A stretch of 64,000 nt of DNA from Sweltsa coloradensis (taxonomy: Eukaryota; Arthropoda; Insecta; Plecoptera; Chloroperlidae). Position numbers and translations under genes: made by a program. Position 1 is the stretch's first letter; each line of letters opens with the position of its first letter. Below, in pieces: positions 49,047-62,200 of the stretch. Where the stretch lies: NCBI GenBank assembly GCA_024449915.1, contig JAMZAV010003114.1:124001-188000 (forward strand). Direction: 5' to 3'. Below the pieces are notes generated by a model. The model ran no database searches. It worked only from the letters and a program-made list of their open reading frames with translations, and was not told the DNA's origin.

Positions 49047-49982
49047 TATGGGTGTCCGCAAGGGGTGGGGCAGGGGGGCAGGTGCCCCCCACTGGTTTTG
49101 CTTCCAAGATCCCTAGCCAAGCTTTTAACATTTGATAGTCCTATTTTCTTCCTTTTCTTCTTGAGCCAACATTTTTGTTAAAAACGAAATGCATGAATTA
49201 GCTTTATACTCAAGCAAGACCCAGCCCAGCCCCAATCGAGCTCAAAGACAAGACCTTCCATACAGTGGCGCCCACCCCACGGGAGCAAGGTAGCGGCCGC
49301 TCCAGTAGCCTGGGGGGGGGGGGGGGGGGAGGCAAAGAAAGGTATTATTGAGAAAATAATATGAGAGAGGATAAAAGAAAAAAACACGACAATTCGAAAG
49401 AGGGTGTCACTGTAATGGGAATTAATACAAGAAAACCACACCAATGTGTTTATTTCTTGCGTAGACACAGGAAAAAGTGTAATACACTGATTTTTGTTAG
49501 CGCTGTGGTAAGACAATTAATTAAAATAATTAAATACATTAAAAATAGAAAATTACAACACCTCTAAAAATATAAATAGGCTAACATTATTGTAAGGAGC
49601 CTACTAATTATAATAAAATCAAGGACATATCCAACTATTGGTTTCTCCGATGAAATAAAATAAATGTACAAGTAAATCAACTCCACTCTATTATTTATAT
49701 GCATATATTATTTTAGAATAGTTTAGATGTGAATTAGAATATTCGTTGTACTTTTATATAAATTAACATTAAAAATTGAGAAGGGTACACACGTCGCCTA
49801 AATATCCTGGTAATGTCAATTTGACTGCACAAAAACTACATTATTTTGATGTTGCCTTTAGCCCACTACTTTTTTTCTAAAACGCACCAAATGTACTCTA
49901 AAAACATGATTTAAAAATTTTCGCCTGCGGCGCTATTGTTTTATTTTGCCCATCCCGGACAAGATTCTTGTGGATGCCCTTG
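49047..49982. mobile_element. nested hAT-like MITE 1, perfect 8-bp TSD
   Basis: The ends TATGGGTGTCCGCAAG and CTTGTGGATGCCCTTG are imperfect inverted repeats. Identical ccggtggg flanks occur at 49039-49046 and 49983-49990. Its right part (GACTGCACAAAAACTACATT, CCCACTACTTTTTTTCTAAA, CGCCTGCGGCGCTATTGTT) is shared with the next element. A G-run is at 49313-49328. Confidence 0.75.
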
Positions 49983-50060
49983 CCGGTGGGTATGTTTAGT
50001 TTGCCACGGCGTATCCAAGGGCTCGCCTGAAAACGAGTTTTAGGACACCAAAATTGGGTG

Positions 50061-50631
50061 CATGGGCGCCCGCAGAAGGGGGTGCCCCCCTCTGTCCCCG
50101 AGCAAGCAGAAGTGCTAATTAGTCTTCATTTATGTGTGGATTTATTATTAAACTTGTACAGTTGATTTCTTTACTGATGAACATTTGTTAAATTTAATGG
50201 TTGCCAATTTTCTGCGAGATAAGTAGCTTATTGTGTCTTTTACCTGCAATAGTTTTGAAAAGAATACCACTCCATGGATTAATGCGAGTTTTGACTGTCA
50301 CAATAAAAGGCTTGCAAAAGCAAAGATGTGAGGTAGGGGAAAGTCAGATTATTTCAGTGGACAAAAAATGGGGGGGGGGAATATTTTGAAGGTTTCCTTT
50401 TGGTAGTTTTCGAGTATCGACTGCACAAAAATTGCATAATTTTGGTATTGTATTCAGCCCACTACTTTTTTCTAAAACCCACCAAACGCATTCTAAAAAC
50501 CTGATTTTCAAAATTTTCGCCTGCGGCGCTATTGTTGGGGGGCTCCGCCCCCAAACCCCCTGTGCTTGCCCAACGAAAGTACAAATTGTAGCTTTTATCA
50601 ACCCCTGCCAAAATTCCTGCGGGCGCCCATG
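50061..50631. mobile_element. nested hAT-like MITE 2, same family
   Basis: The ends CATGGGCGCCCGCAG and CTGCGGGCGCCCATG are perfect inverted repeats. Flanks attgggtg and cgtgggtg match at 6 of 8 positions. It shares about 120 bp near its right end with the element at 49047-49982. Confidence 0.7.
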
Positions 50632-51157
50632 CGTGGGTGGGTGTAAAACTATAAAGTTGGCCCCGCGGGTTTTCAGGGGTTCAAGCCGCCACTGCATATA
50701 CCCCACAGCAACACAGCAAGATGCCAAAAAGGCTCACATATAGCGGGGATAACTCTTTTCAACAGTTTACCAAACAATATAAAACAGATAGATAACACAA
50801 AACAGCTCACACAAAAAATATATACCTACCTGGTGCAAAATGCATTTTATTCAATTGTAGCTTTTAAAGAAGGTCGAATTGAAATTGAGTAACATGTACT
50901 GACTTCGACAATATACAAGGCCTATGTCCTTCATTGTTTTTAATATATATTTATTTTATACATCATTAGGGCTATGCTCATATTTAATGTATTTATTAAG
51001 GGATTTTATGATGTTAGTTTTATACTGCCTTGTGAGATAGTATAATATGTATAACTTAGTTTTAAGACCTGTGACCTGTAATATACCCCGGACACATATT
51101 GTGCGAGGGGTCGCCATTATGCAATAAAAAGAAAGAAAGAAAGAAAGAATGGTGCGT

Positions 51158-51722
51158 CAACCGTTAGGTCATAGTGCGCTTCTCCAGCAACTGCTTAGGG
51201 GATGTGTGGAGGAAAGTCCTATGATGGTCAGAATCAGCCAAGGGTAGGTGGATGAAAGGGGGGTGGGGTCTTCACTCTTCACGCCGTGGTCGTCACCATC
51301 ATTGTCATCATTCGTGGTATCATTATCGTCGCCGTCGGGGAGGTCGTCAAGGTTAGGGGGGAGGTGTCCCCGACGACGATTGCCAGAGCTCGTCTCTAGT
51401 TTCGGGGAGTTAAATACTCCCTTACATAGGTACTAGCTGATGTTGCGAGATAGACTTTTCCTCTTTCCTCATCTTTTACAGTAAGCAAAGCAATGCTCTA
51501 GGCGAAATTTTACCCCGGGCCCAGACGGGGGTTGTCGTCAAGGATGTCGTCCAGGGGATGGGGAGGGGTCCCCGACGACGAATGCCAGAGCTCACCTCTA
51601 GTTTCAGTAAGTAGGCTACTCCCCTAATTGCTAGCTGATGTTTTTTAGATGGACTTTATTTCTCTTCTCGCCTTTTGATCAGCAGAGCCATGCTCTGGAC
51701 CAAATTCTACCCCGGGCCCACA
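51158..51722 (+). repeat. repeat family B, two tandem copies
   Basis: The first copy (about 51158-51525) runs from GTCAACCGTTAGGTCAT to ACCCCGGGCCCAGA. The second (about 51530-51722) repeats only the 3' half, from GTCGTCCAGGGGATGG through CCCGACGACGAATGCCAGA to ACCCCGGGCCCA. It lies directly after the (GAAA)n LINE tail. Confidence 0.6.
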
Positions 51723-51892
51723 TGGGGAACAATTCTATGGGGCATAATATCAAGGGTATCAAGGGAAGCGTAATCAAAATTGAAATTGAGAGCTAACTAT
51801 GGGAGACAACACATGGATAACATGATAAGAAAACTTGGAGGACAGAATAAGGTGATTCCTATTAATTTTGATAGTAGTTGTATTTTGATGTG

Positions 51893-51927
51893 AAATAAAT
51901 TAAACAACAACAACAACAACAACAACA

Positions 51928-51958
<31 letters not shown>

Positions 51959-51960
51959 CG
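51893..51960 (+). repeat. (CAA)n-(CGA)n microsatellite
   Basis: About nine AAC units grade into GAC units. The preceding AAATAAATTAAA suggests the tail of an unidentified retroelement. Confidence 0.8.
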
Positions 51961-52502
51961 TTCGCTCAAGCGATCTTCTATCTTTGGATGAGAAGTCGTC
52001 GGTTCGATGCCCTCCATCGGCAATCCCAGATGCACATTACACTAATGGTTTTGTTATTGTTTTGTATTGTTGTAAGTGTATGTTTTTTAGTTTTTCAATA
52101 TATTATTATTGTTCAGTAAATTTCAGGCGAATGGTGAGATTTAGTCAACTTATAGGCCTACATCCTTCGGTAGAGGGCATGAATGTTGTCCATGGGCCGG
52201 ATCCCTAGGAAAACATATTCCGCAATGTGATGGAAACATTAGTAGGCCTATTGCTAAGTGTATGAACAGAATATAGTTCCGAGGGCTGGTTGCCACAACC
52301 ACTGCTGAATGTTATCAGTTATTTCTTTCTGTCGTATTGATCATAGTTCACAGTACTATTTTTTGTGCAATACATGTAACATGTTTTTTTTTTAGGCCGG
52401 CTAAGGATCAAAGGTGCGTTCGAGAGTAGTTCAAACGATCAATTTTCTGAACACTTCTAGTGGAGAAAGATACAAGTATCTAACAAGGTATTTGTAAAGG
52501 GA

Positions 52503-52905
52503 TTGCCGAAATCTCTCGGTCAAGATCGCCTGTGGCTGGTGTCGAACCCGGTACCTCCAGCATCAGAGTCTCGCGCTTTACGCTTCAGCTACCTAATATG
52601 TCGCCTAGTTCAGGCACTGAGCTTAGAACAGCTATGTTCTAAACTCAATGGTTTCAATAGTTTCCCGTGGGGCCTGCCCAGGGTGTAATTCATGCCCCTC
52701 AACTAAGTATGATACGGATAGGACAATTGTGAAGGGATGTCCGAGGGCTGTTTAAGAGGACTCAATCCCTTGCATTCGCATTAACGACTGAGGAAAACCT
52801 AGGAAAAAAACTTCAGTCAGGATTTCTGGTCTCGACGGGATTCGAACCCGGGACCTCCCGAATCAGTCGCGCGCTTAACCCTAGCCAACACTGTCGGTAG
52901 GTCAG
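52503..52905 (-). repeat. two tRNA-derived SINE heads
   Basis: On the minus strand, B-box sequences GGGTTCGACACC (complement of about 52538-52549) and GGGTTCGAATCCC (complement of about 52840-52852) each have an A-box-like GGCTAGGGTTAAGC or AGCGTAAAGC upstream. Acceptor stems do not pair, so these are SINE heads or relics and not tRNA genes. Confidence 0.45.
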
Positions 52906-53341
52906 GTGTAATGAAATGAAAGAAATACCAGGTTGTAAGAAGTGATTCCCAGTTCAGCAACGACACTGGACATATGATTCGAAACAAGGCCATCCCGCGC
53001 ACCTCTCGTCATCACTCTAGAGTTAGAGCAGGGACCTATCAGCGTCTACAGTGACGTTTCTGCGCAGTTGTCATCATGCGCTCTCTGCACTCTGCTGATG
53101 TAAACGCTCCAATAAAAACAAGAAGTTTATAGTAACTTACAATAGTCTAAGTGGCTTCCTCTAGAACCTGCCTCGCCAGAGTTCCTATCTCCACCAAGGG
53201 GTAAACAATACATCGTGATCTCCAAGGTACGTAGCTACTGTTCAATACGCATCTTGCCACGGTAAACACGTGTCTTATTTAGATTTAGATGCGTACTTTA
53301 CGTTATAAAAGCATCACACACAGCACAATATTAATCATTAT

Positions 53342-54360
53342 ACATTCAATTCAATTCAATTCAATTTATTCATATACACTCATGCATTCATGCACATTTC
53401 TTGTATTCAGATAATAGATTACTTCTTTGACATACCATGACTCGCGAATTGATAATTTTATTTACTTATTTCATACCTTGCAAATATGTAGTATACATGG
53501 TGGCAAGTACTAAATATTTTTAGTTTAGCTAAACCTTTTTCTTTTTCTTTTTTTAATTAACAATTAATTACAATATCAAAACGTTTACATCATAAATGTT
53601 ATTCTATATTATCTACCTCCTCCAAACATCATTACAATTTTTATCTTAACATAACATTTTTTAAAATTAACAATTAATGACAATATCGAAAATATTACAA
53701 CGTTGACATTATAAATGTTATTATTTATCTACCTCATCCAAACATTTTCTAAAACTTTTCACTTTGGATTCCTCAACAGCTGCAGCTGGCAATTTATTCC
53801 ATTCCACAATTGTTCTGTTGAGAAACGACCACCTCCCAACATCCTTCTTTTTCCCATTACATTCTAACATCCAGTTATGGTATTTCCTTCCTCTGTAAAA
53901 TCCTTTTCCATTTTTTCCACTAATCTCATTCCATTCCTCCATTCTTTTCGTAGCACGAAACAAGTTACACAGTCTGTTTCTCCTTCTTCGCATCGTCAGA
54001 GAATCCCATCCTAAATCTTCTATCATTTTAATAACACTGTCACAAGTTCTTATCCTCCTTCCCTTAGAATCAGTTATCCATCTCCATCTCTTTACTTTTA
54101 CAGTTACTCTCCTTGCTGCTAATCGCTGAACTTTGTCTAATGCTTTTATATGTTTATCCTTATAAGGGTCCCAAAAATTTAGAGAATTTATTTATTTTTT
54201 ACTTATATGTTCAACATGTTGTCCCCAATCAAAAATTGTTATCGAATTTCTCCATGAAAATCTTATGTGTTACTTTGTCAAATGCTTTTTGAAAATCAAT
54301 AAATATTGCATCAATGCTACCATATATTAATCACCGCAATTTTTTAATATAAAATTTAAT
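53342..54360 (-). mobile_element. LINE relic with (ATTGA)n tail
   Basis: The minus strand shows an RT block AIFIDFQKAFDKVTHKIF (about 54232-54310), and after an internal deletion the C-terminal domain MIEDLGWDSLTMRRRRNRLC, MEEWNEISG, FLNRTIVEWNKLPAAAVEES (53721-54026). It ends in a 3' (TTGAA)n tail at 53342-53368. Jockey/CR1-like by general resemblance only. Confidence 0.75.
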
Positions 54361-54450
54361 ACTTTTTTCTATTTACTCGGAATATTACAGAATCTTTTCC
54401 CTTTCAGTACGGTTGTTATTAATTTGTAAACTGAAAACACTCTTAATCCG

Positions 54451-54530
54451 CGGTGGCTCATACGATTGGCGCGTTGGTCCAAAGCGGATGACACTAAGAG
54501 GACGTGGGTTCGAGTCACTCATAGGGCATG
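54451..54530 (+). repeat. tRNA-derived SINE head
   Basis: GGTGGCTCATACGATTGGCG and a B box GTGGGTTCGAGTCAC are spaced like a tRNA. The anticodon and acceptor stems are poor. Confidence 0.4.
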
Positions 54531-56274
54531 GGTTTTAAAAACTGTCCTTCGCCCTCATCTATCACCACTCACCATCTCGAATAGCAATGGCGCAATAACA
54601 GATACGTTAAGCAATAAATACCAGCATCGTCATTAATAATAATTAGTTGCACGGTTGTTGTATATATCTCATAATTGTATATTTTTAAAGACTAACAACA
54701 ATTATTATCCCCGGCTGGCAAATAAGATTGTGTCGAGTTACATTGCATGCGTCGCGTGCTGTGCTGCACGAGAAACTGAATGCATCCGCATTTTTTTTTA
54801 ACAGTGTAGACCTCAGTCTCGAAGTGGATAAATAAATCAAGGTTTGACGTTGCGACACCGACAACGAGACACGAGATTGTTGATAAAGAACAGAATGAAA
54901 ATATTGATTGTTGGCCACGGTAGTGTATTTGCTGCTGAGATATTGGTGCATTTTGATATTATTATGCTCATCAAATTCTTAAGATTTAACTATCACCACT
55001 CCCATTTATCTAGTCCGCGCCCGGCTAGTGGGTGACCTGGGTTCAATACTTGTTTTGTTTCTATTTATATCTTGATTTTCATATAATAAAAATTTTATTA
55101 TAGGGCCTAATAATAAGTATCGAATCCCCTTACGAGTAGATGCATAAGGATTTAATACTCAGGCTATACCATGATTCCGAGAAAATAAAGCACACGCCCA
55201 TGTTGTCTTGGTACCCTAATGTTCTTTTTAATAAAAAGTTTTATATTGTTGTTTTGTCCCGTATTGAATATTTTGCTTTCTAATAATTTAGGAACGCACA
55301 ATGTTTACTGCTGTATTGTCTTCACAAAGCTTGAGTGGCTTTATTGTTGTTGCTTGATTTTATAGAGTTGAGTTGAGACACTGTGTGCTCTACTCTATAG
55401 TGTTGAATCCAATTCCATATTTGGCCTATAATAGATTATAGAATATAAATATTTTGCTTTGATATTAATAAATTTAAGTCATTACATTGATATAATTTAT
55501 AAGTATCTTTTACAGTTGTACTCTGGTACAATACAACGGTAACAAACATAAACGGTTCATATAAATGTTTATACGTTCATATGCGCCCCGCCCTATAGAA
55601 TATATCCGTACGTATTTTAATTATAAATTCTTATAAATCTATATTGCAAATACTAGATTTTGAATTCATATTGAGCCACACGATACCTCTTCTTCACTAA
55701 GTGGTTCTACGACATATTTGTCCCGCAAAACCTTATTTATTTACACTGTGCTGGCTTAAAACATGTGTAGGATCATATGGGTGTTTACAAAGGTATCCTC
55801 CTTAGGCGGCCATGACGGTGCTACGCCCCCTCGACACTATAGCGCATTCTCTAGGTGATTTGAGTCCTCTGAATTTTAATATTACGATTCTGGTAAGAGA
55901 GGAAGTGTGATGTCTTCGATTTTCACGACATCTGAATTACAATCACACATCATCAGATAAGATCAATCGCATTTGCACCAAAATAACCTTGAAGCTAGCA
56001 TTTTTCCGGGGTCAAGCCCCCCCCCCAACCAGTTTGTTTGTAAGTTCTAAATGGGAGAGTGGGTGGGTCCTGTTTTAAGGGCTTGCTCCTGTCCAATTGA
56101 GGGGTTCAGCACACCACTGAAAATAGATCCTAGCCACCCTATAACCCTTCACTTAGTTTGTCACCTGAAGAGAAAATGCATTCTGCAGGGGCAGGTATCC
56201 CCTGAAAACTTAATTCATTACATAGTACTTCTCCAATGCGTGTGCTTGCTTATAGACTTGAGAAGTGACTTGCA
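54531..56274. other. gene-free spacer upstream of CYP4
   Basis: AT-rich, no gene or RNA recognised. The CYP4 promoter and 5' UTR should lie at the right end. No TATA box or untranslated exon can be assigned from sequence alone. Confidence 0.4.
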
Positions 56275-59200
56275 ATGCTTCTGGAGGTGACGATAGCCGT
56301 GGTGCTGGGCCTAGTGGGCCTATTGCTGGTCTTTACTCCTTACACGTGGCGGTCCAGCAAGAGTGTGGCTCTCATGAAGCGCATGCCCGGGCCCAGAGCC
56401 TGGCCCATTATAGGTTCCGCGCTGGAGCTCATGATCCCACATGAAGGTAACTCATTATGTTTAAGACCCTGTAGAGTTTGATTTCTTAGTTCTCTGGATT
56501 GTATTGGTAATTCTCTGGTTGTTCCTAGAGCTCCTGCCGTTGATGGTTCGCCTGGTGAACCAGTATGGGCCTGTGGTTCGTATGATCTTCATGGGGTTGT
56601 TCACCGTCTTCTTGACGGACCCAGACGACATAGAGGTGAGTTCTAACCTAACCTAACCTCAGACACACAGGAGGAGTTTGTCTGTGACAACGATGATGTT
56701 TCTAGTACAACTTACGCAGTCATAGGGTTTGCCTTCTTCACATCTATCCACCTGACGTTTTGTGCCTTGTACATTATTGTTATAGAGGCCATATTGGACA
56801 TGTTAAATGTTGTCTCGTGGAAAATCTGCCAAGGGTGCAATTACATGCACCTTTTAAGGTGTCAAGTCGTTTAGAATTAGAACAATTGTAAAGGGAATGC
56901 CCAAAAATAACGAAGTTTCTTGCATTCACATTAGCGACTGAAAAAAAAAAACTTGGGGGAAAACTGTCAGTAGAAATTTCCTGAGGCGGGTATAGAACCA
57001 ATATCTTCCAACTACAATACCATTTATTGCCTTGCCAACTCATAACGGCCATCATCACGTACATGTGGTATGGTTGTGTTATTTGTGAATATAAATATGT
57101 ATACTCATTGACTTTACATTTTTTTGTTAGCTTTGTTTGTTTTTTGTTTCAGATAATACTGAGTAGCAAACAGCACATTTCTAAAAGTATTATCTACACG
57201 TTCCTACATCCCTGGTAGGGAACTGGTCTTCTTACGAGCACAGGTGGGTTAAGGAGCTGTGTGTGTGTGTGTTCACGTTCCTACATCCCTGGTAGGGAAC
57301 TGGTCTTCTTACGAGCACAGGTGGGTGCGGGAGCTACAGCTAGATAGGGAGCAAAGCTTAACTTTACTTTAGAATGTGAACGTCTACATAAGGGTCGGAG
57401 TCAAACAGGTCCTAAACAAACAGGCCTAAAGAACATGATAAGTACAAACATTGTTTTAACTTACATAACCAACTGTTCTAATTGTCTCAATACCCTTTAC
57501 CTATCCCACGAGAACTAAACGACGTTGTACCTTCCAGGCAGCAAGTGGCAGAAGCGCCGCAAGACCCTCACCCCGGCCTTCCACTTCCAGGTCCTGCAGG
57601 ACTACGTGCCTGTGTTCAACGCGAACAGCGCGATCCTAGTGGAGAAACTGCGCACCCAGGTCGGCGCAGACCACGTGGACGTAGCGTCGTTCATCACGCT
57701 CTGCACGCTGGACATCATATGTGGTACTAAACCGGGTTTACCTTCCAGGCAGCAAGTGGCAGAAGCGCCGCAAGACCCTCACCCCGGCCTTCCACTTCCA
57801 GGTCCTGCAGGACTACGTGCCTGTGTTCAACGCGAACAGCGCGATCCTAGTGGAGAAACTGCGCACCCAGGTCGGCGCAGACCACGTGGACGTAGCGTCG
57901 TTCATCACGCTCTGCACGCTGGACATCATATGTGGTACTAAACCGGGTTTAATAAATACAGTTACATAAGCAACGAAAACAATCGAATTCAAAATGGATG
58001 AAATCGTAAATTTATTGACTAGTATTATTGTATCGAATTTAAGATGACGTTTCGCCACCCATGTTGGTGGCTTCTTCAAGACAGTCAGTCTTCAGCAGTG
58101 CCTCATCATTGACACGACGCAACAGCCCAAGCGCAACACTGCTGAAGACTGACAGTCTTGAAGAAGCCGACAACATGGGTGGCGAAACGTCGTGCAGTGC
58201 CTCATCATCACACGACGCAACATCCCAAGGATCTCATCTACGGGTTGTGAAAGCCTACAATATCTCTTATTTGATGATATTCACATTTGCATGACTTCAA
58301 ACTATCTAGGTGCCCAAGCCAAGCCGCGGTGTGGTTATACACTCTGGCACCAAATACAGGAGCTAGAAAGAGTTATACGTACACACATGAAATGTGAAAC
58401 TAATTTTAAAACAGTTGTACAGTCAGAAAATTTTAAGTATTAGCAACACGTAAATATTTTTGTTTTGAATAATAAAATTCCTTCTGGATGAGACTTTCAG
58501 TTATGCTCAAAATCACGTTGTGGATGTGACTTTCAGTTACTTCTCCTAATCCAACTGCTCAAAATCACGTTGTGGATGTGACTTTCAGTTACTTCTCCTA
58601 ATCCAACTGCTCAAAATCACGTTGTGGATGTGGCTTTCAGTTACTTCTCCTAATCCAACTCAAATCACGTTGTGGCAGTGACTTTCAAAATATTTCTCTA
58701 TATCACTGCTCAAAATCACTGTAAGTGATGTGACTTTCTTCTTCTCCTAATCCAACTGCTCAAAATCACGTTGTGGAGTGACTTTCGTTACTTCTCCTAA
58801 TCCAATGCTCAAAATCACGTTTTGGATGTGACTTTCAGTTATTCCTAATTGCAACTTTCAATCCGTTTGAAGTACTTTCAATACGTTCGTAGTCAATGCT
58901 TTCAGTTACTTTCCTAACCCTGCTAAAATTTGATCGATGCTCAATTCTCCTTCAATGTGAAATCACTTCGTGTTGACTTCGATTACTCTCCAATCCACTG
59001 CTGAAATCAGTTATTCTCTAATTCACTGTCAAATCACTTGTCGAATACTTTGTTACTTTCTTAATCCAACTGCTCAAAATCACGTTGTGGAGTGATTTCA
59101 TTATTCTCCTAATCCAACTGCTCAAAATCACGTTGTGGATGTTATTCTATCTAATCATTCAATCACTTGTCATATTACTTGTATTACTTCAATCATTCTC

Positions 59201-62200
59201 AAATCAATGTAATTTCACGTGATTCTCTACTTCATCTCTATTCGATTGTTCAATTCCCTTTCCATGCTTCATAATTCACGTTATCGATTCTTCAATTCCC
59301 TTCCCTGCTCAAAATCACGTTGTTGCTTACTTCAAATTCACTATCTGATGTGGAATCTTTCAGTTATTTCTCCTAATCCTACTGCTCAAAATCACGTTGT
59401 GAGATGTGACTTTAGTATTTTCCTAATCCACAATGCTCTAAAATCACTGGTGTGATTTCTTTCCTATCAACTGCTCAAAATCACTTGTGGATGTGACTTT
59501 CAGTTATTCTTTAACTCTCCAAAATCACGTTGTGGGATCTTATTTTCTTCCAATCCAATTGCTCAAAATCACGTTGTGGTGTGATTTCTTCATTCTCCTA
59601 ATCCAAATCTATAATTTTGTGTGATTCTTTACGTTATTCTCCTAATCCAACTGCTCAAAATCACGTTGTGGTTGACTTTCAGTTCTACTCTCTAAATCCA
59701 ATGCTGAAATCACTTGTGGATGTGACTTTCAGTTACTTCTTCCAAATCACTGCAAATCACGTTGTGGTTACTTCATTCAATTTCCTAATCCAACGTGTCA
59801 AATCGTTGTTCTTTCAGACTTCATTCTCTATGCTCAATCCGTTTCGAATTACTTTCAGTACTTTCATCATCTGCTAAATCACGTATCAATGTCAAAATCA
59901 GTTGTGGCTCTACTTTCATCTAATCACTTCCGAATGCTCTAAATCACGTTGTCGATCATCTTCAAATTAGTTTTGATCACTTCAATATTCACTTAGACTG
60001 TCACATCAGTTATGCTCCTAATCAATTGCTCAAAATCCGTGTCATACTTTCGTGTTTCCTAATTCTTACTCTCAAAATCACGTTGTGGTGTCTTTCAGTT
60101 CTTCTCCTAATCCACTTCAAATCACTTGTGGATGTGACTTCAGTTATTCTCTATCCGAACTGCTCAAAATCACGTTGTGGATGTGACTTTCAGTTATTTA
60201 TCCTAATCCATACTGCTCAAATCACGTTAAGTTGTGCAGTACTTTCATACTTCTCAAATCACGTTAATATACTTTGTTTTTCTCTATTCTCTAAATCACT
60301 GTGAATCACTTGTCAGTTTTTCTACTAATCCATACTGCTCAAAATCACGTTGTGGAGTGTTCAGTACTTTCAGTTACTTCTCTAATACTTTGATGCCTAT
60401 TCATTTATTTCTTCACTTAAAATCACTATCGGATGTGACTTCAATTACTTTGATTAATCCACTCTCAAAATATTTCGTCCTATTCCAACTGCTCTAAATC
60501 ACTTGTGGATTGACTTTCAGTTATTTCTCCTAATCCAACTGCTCAAAATCACGTTGTGGATGTGCTTTCAGTTACTTCTCTAATCCAACTGCTCAAATCC
60601 ACGTTTAATTACTTTCGTTACTTCTCTCTAATCCATTTCTTCCCTAAAATCACGTTGTGGATGTGCTTTCAGTTACTTCTCCATAATCAACTGGTCAAAA
60701 TTTCACGTTGATCTATGAACTTTCAATTATTTGATGTAATTCAACTGTCTTCAACAACTTCAACGTTGTGGTGTGACTTTCAGTTACTTCTCCTAATCCA
60801 ACTGCTCAAATCACGTTGTGGATGTGACTTTCAGTTTTCTCCTAATCAACTGCTCAAAATCACGTTGTGATTGACTTTCAGTTTACTTCTCTAATCCAAC
60901 TGCTCAAATCACTTGTGGATGTGACTTTCAGTTATTTCCCTAATCCAACTGCTCAAAATCACGTTGTGGATGTGACTTTCAGTACTTCTCCTAATCCACT
61001 GCTCAAATCACGTTGTGATGTACTTCATATTCTCCTAATCCAACTGCTAATCACGTTGTGGATGTGACTTTCAGTTACTTCTCCTAATCCAACTAGTACA
61101 AGTGTCTAATTGTCAATTTCAATTGTCCGGTTACTCTGTCAATATGTTAACTTTAAATCGTAAAGGTAAACTCTGTTTCAAAGAAATACTTTGATTTCCA
61201 TAAAGGCTATCAGTGCGACGGATTTTTAAATTCCTAATGCATTTTTGTGTTCAGTCCTGTAGTCACTGTTTTGTTTTCCGTACTTGCAACTGGCATTATT
61301 TCCTATTTCCTCTCAAACAAACGGTTATTTTTGCAGAAACTGCTATGGGAACTTCTATAAACGCTCAGAATGGTGAATACGTTGAATACATTGACGCCGT
61401 GAAGAGGTAGGTCAACAATGCTTGAAGGTTGTTGAGTTCTTTTCGCATATTTACAATAACTTACTGTAGGCTAATTTACAACTGACGCAAACCCCATAGT
61501 TTCACTGTAAAGCTATTGGAAATAAAAAATTCAAATTACATATTTTAATTAGGACTGTGTCGGTCCGGGTCTTGAAGGTCGGGTCTGGCTCAGGCACCGA
61601 ACTGCTTCGGGTTCTCGGGTCGGGTAGGAAAAAGACGAACATTATGCGTGAAAGTGGGAAGGATCTTACATTATGATTAGGGCCCCGTGAAATTAACTTT
61701 TTTGTAGCGTGAATTTCCCCAAAGATGCATTAATTTGCATTTATTCACAAATGGTCATAAAAATAAATATAAATAAATAAATATATAAAATTGTCACTAC
61801 AGTTGAACACCTCATTTTTCTCCAAAGTATTTGACAAAATGACTCAAATTGGCCAAAAAGGCTAGTTTTAGCTCAAGTTAGCCGAAATACCACATGTTTA
61901 GTTCAAATTATCAAATATGCTAACTTAGCTACCATATTTTAGCAATAATAAGCAAAAATCAAATTGGCCAATAACACTCAAAACCTATCGAAAGTTCCAC
62001 AAATAAACTCTAAACAATTTCACGGGGCTCTAGTTATGATTTTCGCCCAATTCATTTTCTATTGTAAGTTTGACATGAATTCCATTTTTTTGTATAAATG
62101 AGCTGTAAATATTGACTGGACCGGCACCTCCACCAAAACCGTATGTAAATCCTGGACCGGCACCTCCACCATTCCCCTAAATGTATTTTTTGTTACCAGA

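Larger units (their letters stand above)
48699..50694. mobile_element. hAT element (non-autonomous), CAGTGGCGGC ends, perfect 8-bp TSD
   Basis: The ends CAGTGGCGGC and GCCGCCACTG are flanked by identical catatacc (48691-48698, 50695-50702). Its 1,996 bp contain two further hAT-like elements and no transposase frame. Confidence 0.88.
47712..51148 (+). mobile_element. LINE 3' region interrupted by two DNA-transposon insertions
   Basis: Three segments (47712-47909, 48425-48690, 50703-51148) read as one polyprotein tail: FLGVTVDENLNWEAQLNKLT, YGIQIWGSTTHINEIFKLQK, RAVRILGGLSYRQSC, then QKGSHIAGITLFNSLPNNIK and FYSIVAFKEGRIEIE before a stop. The 3' UTR ends at (GAAA)n, 51123-51148. Removing the hAT plus one copy of its target duplication restores the frame exactly (LHIP joined to HSNTARC). 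RT catalytic motifs are absent (5'-truncated). Confidence 0.8.

Noticed and set aside
25371..54530. tRNA genes at 25371, 52503-52905 and 54451
   Set aside because: Each has a B box, but none forms a complete cloverleaf; they look like SINE heads or relics.
58157..58191. Functional hammerhead ribozyme in the CYP4 intron
   Set aside because: GAAAC-GTC and a stem are present, but the conserved CTGANGA strand reads TTGAAGA, so activity is unlikely.
58483..61094. CRISPR-like array
   Set aside because: Units are contiguous 52-mers without unique spacers, in a eukaryotic intron.
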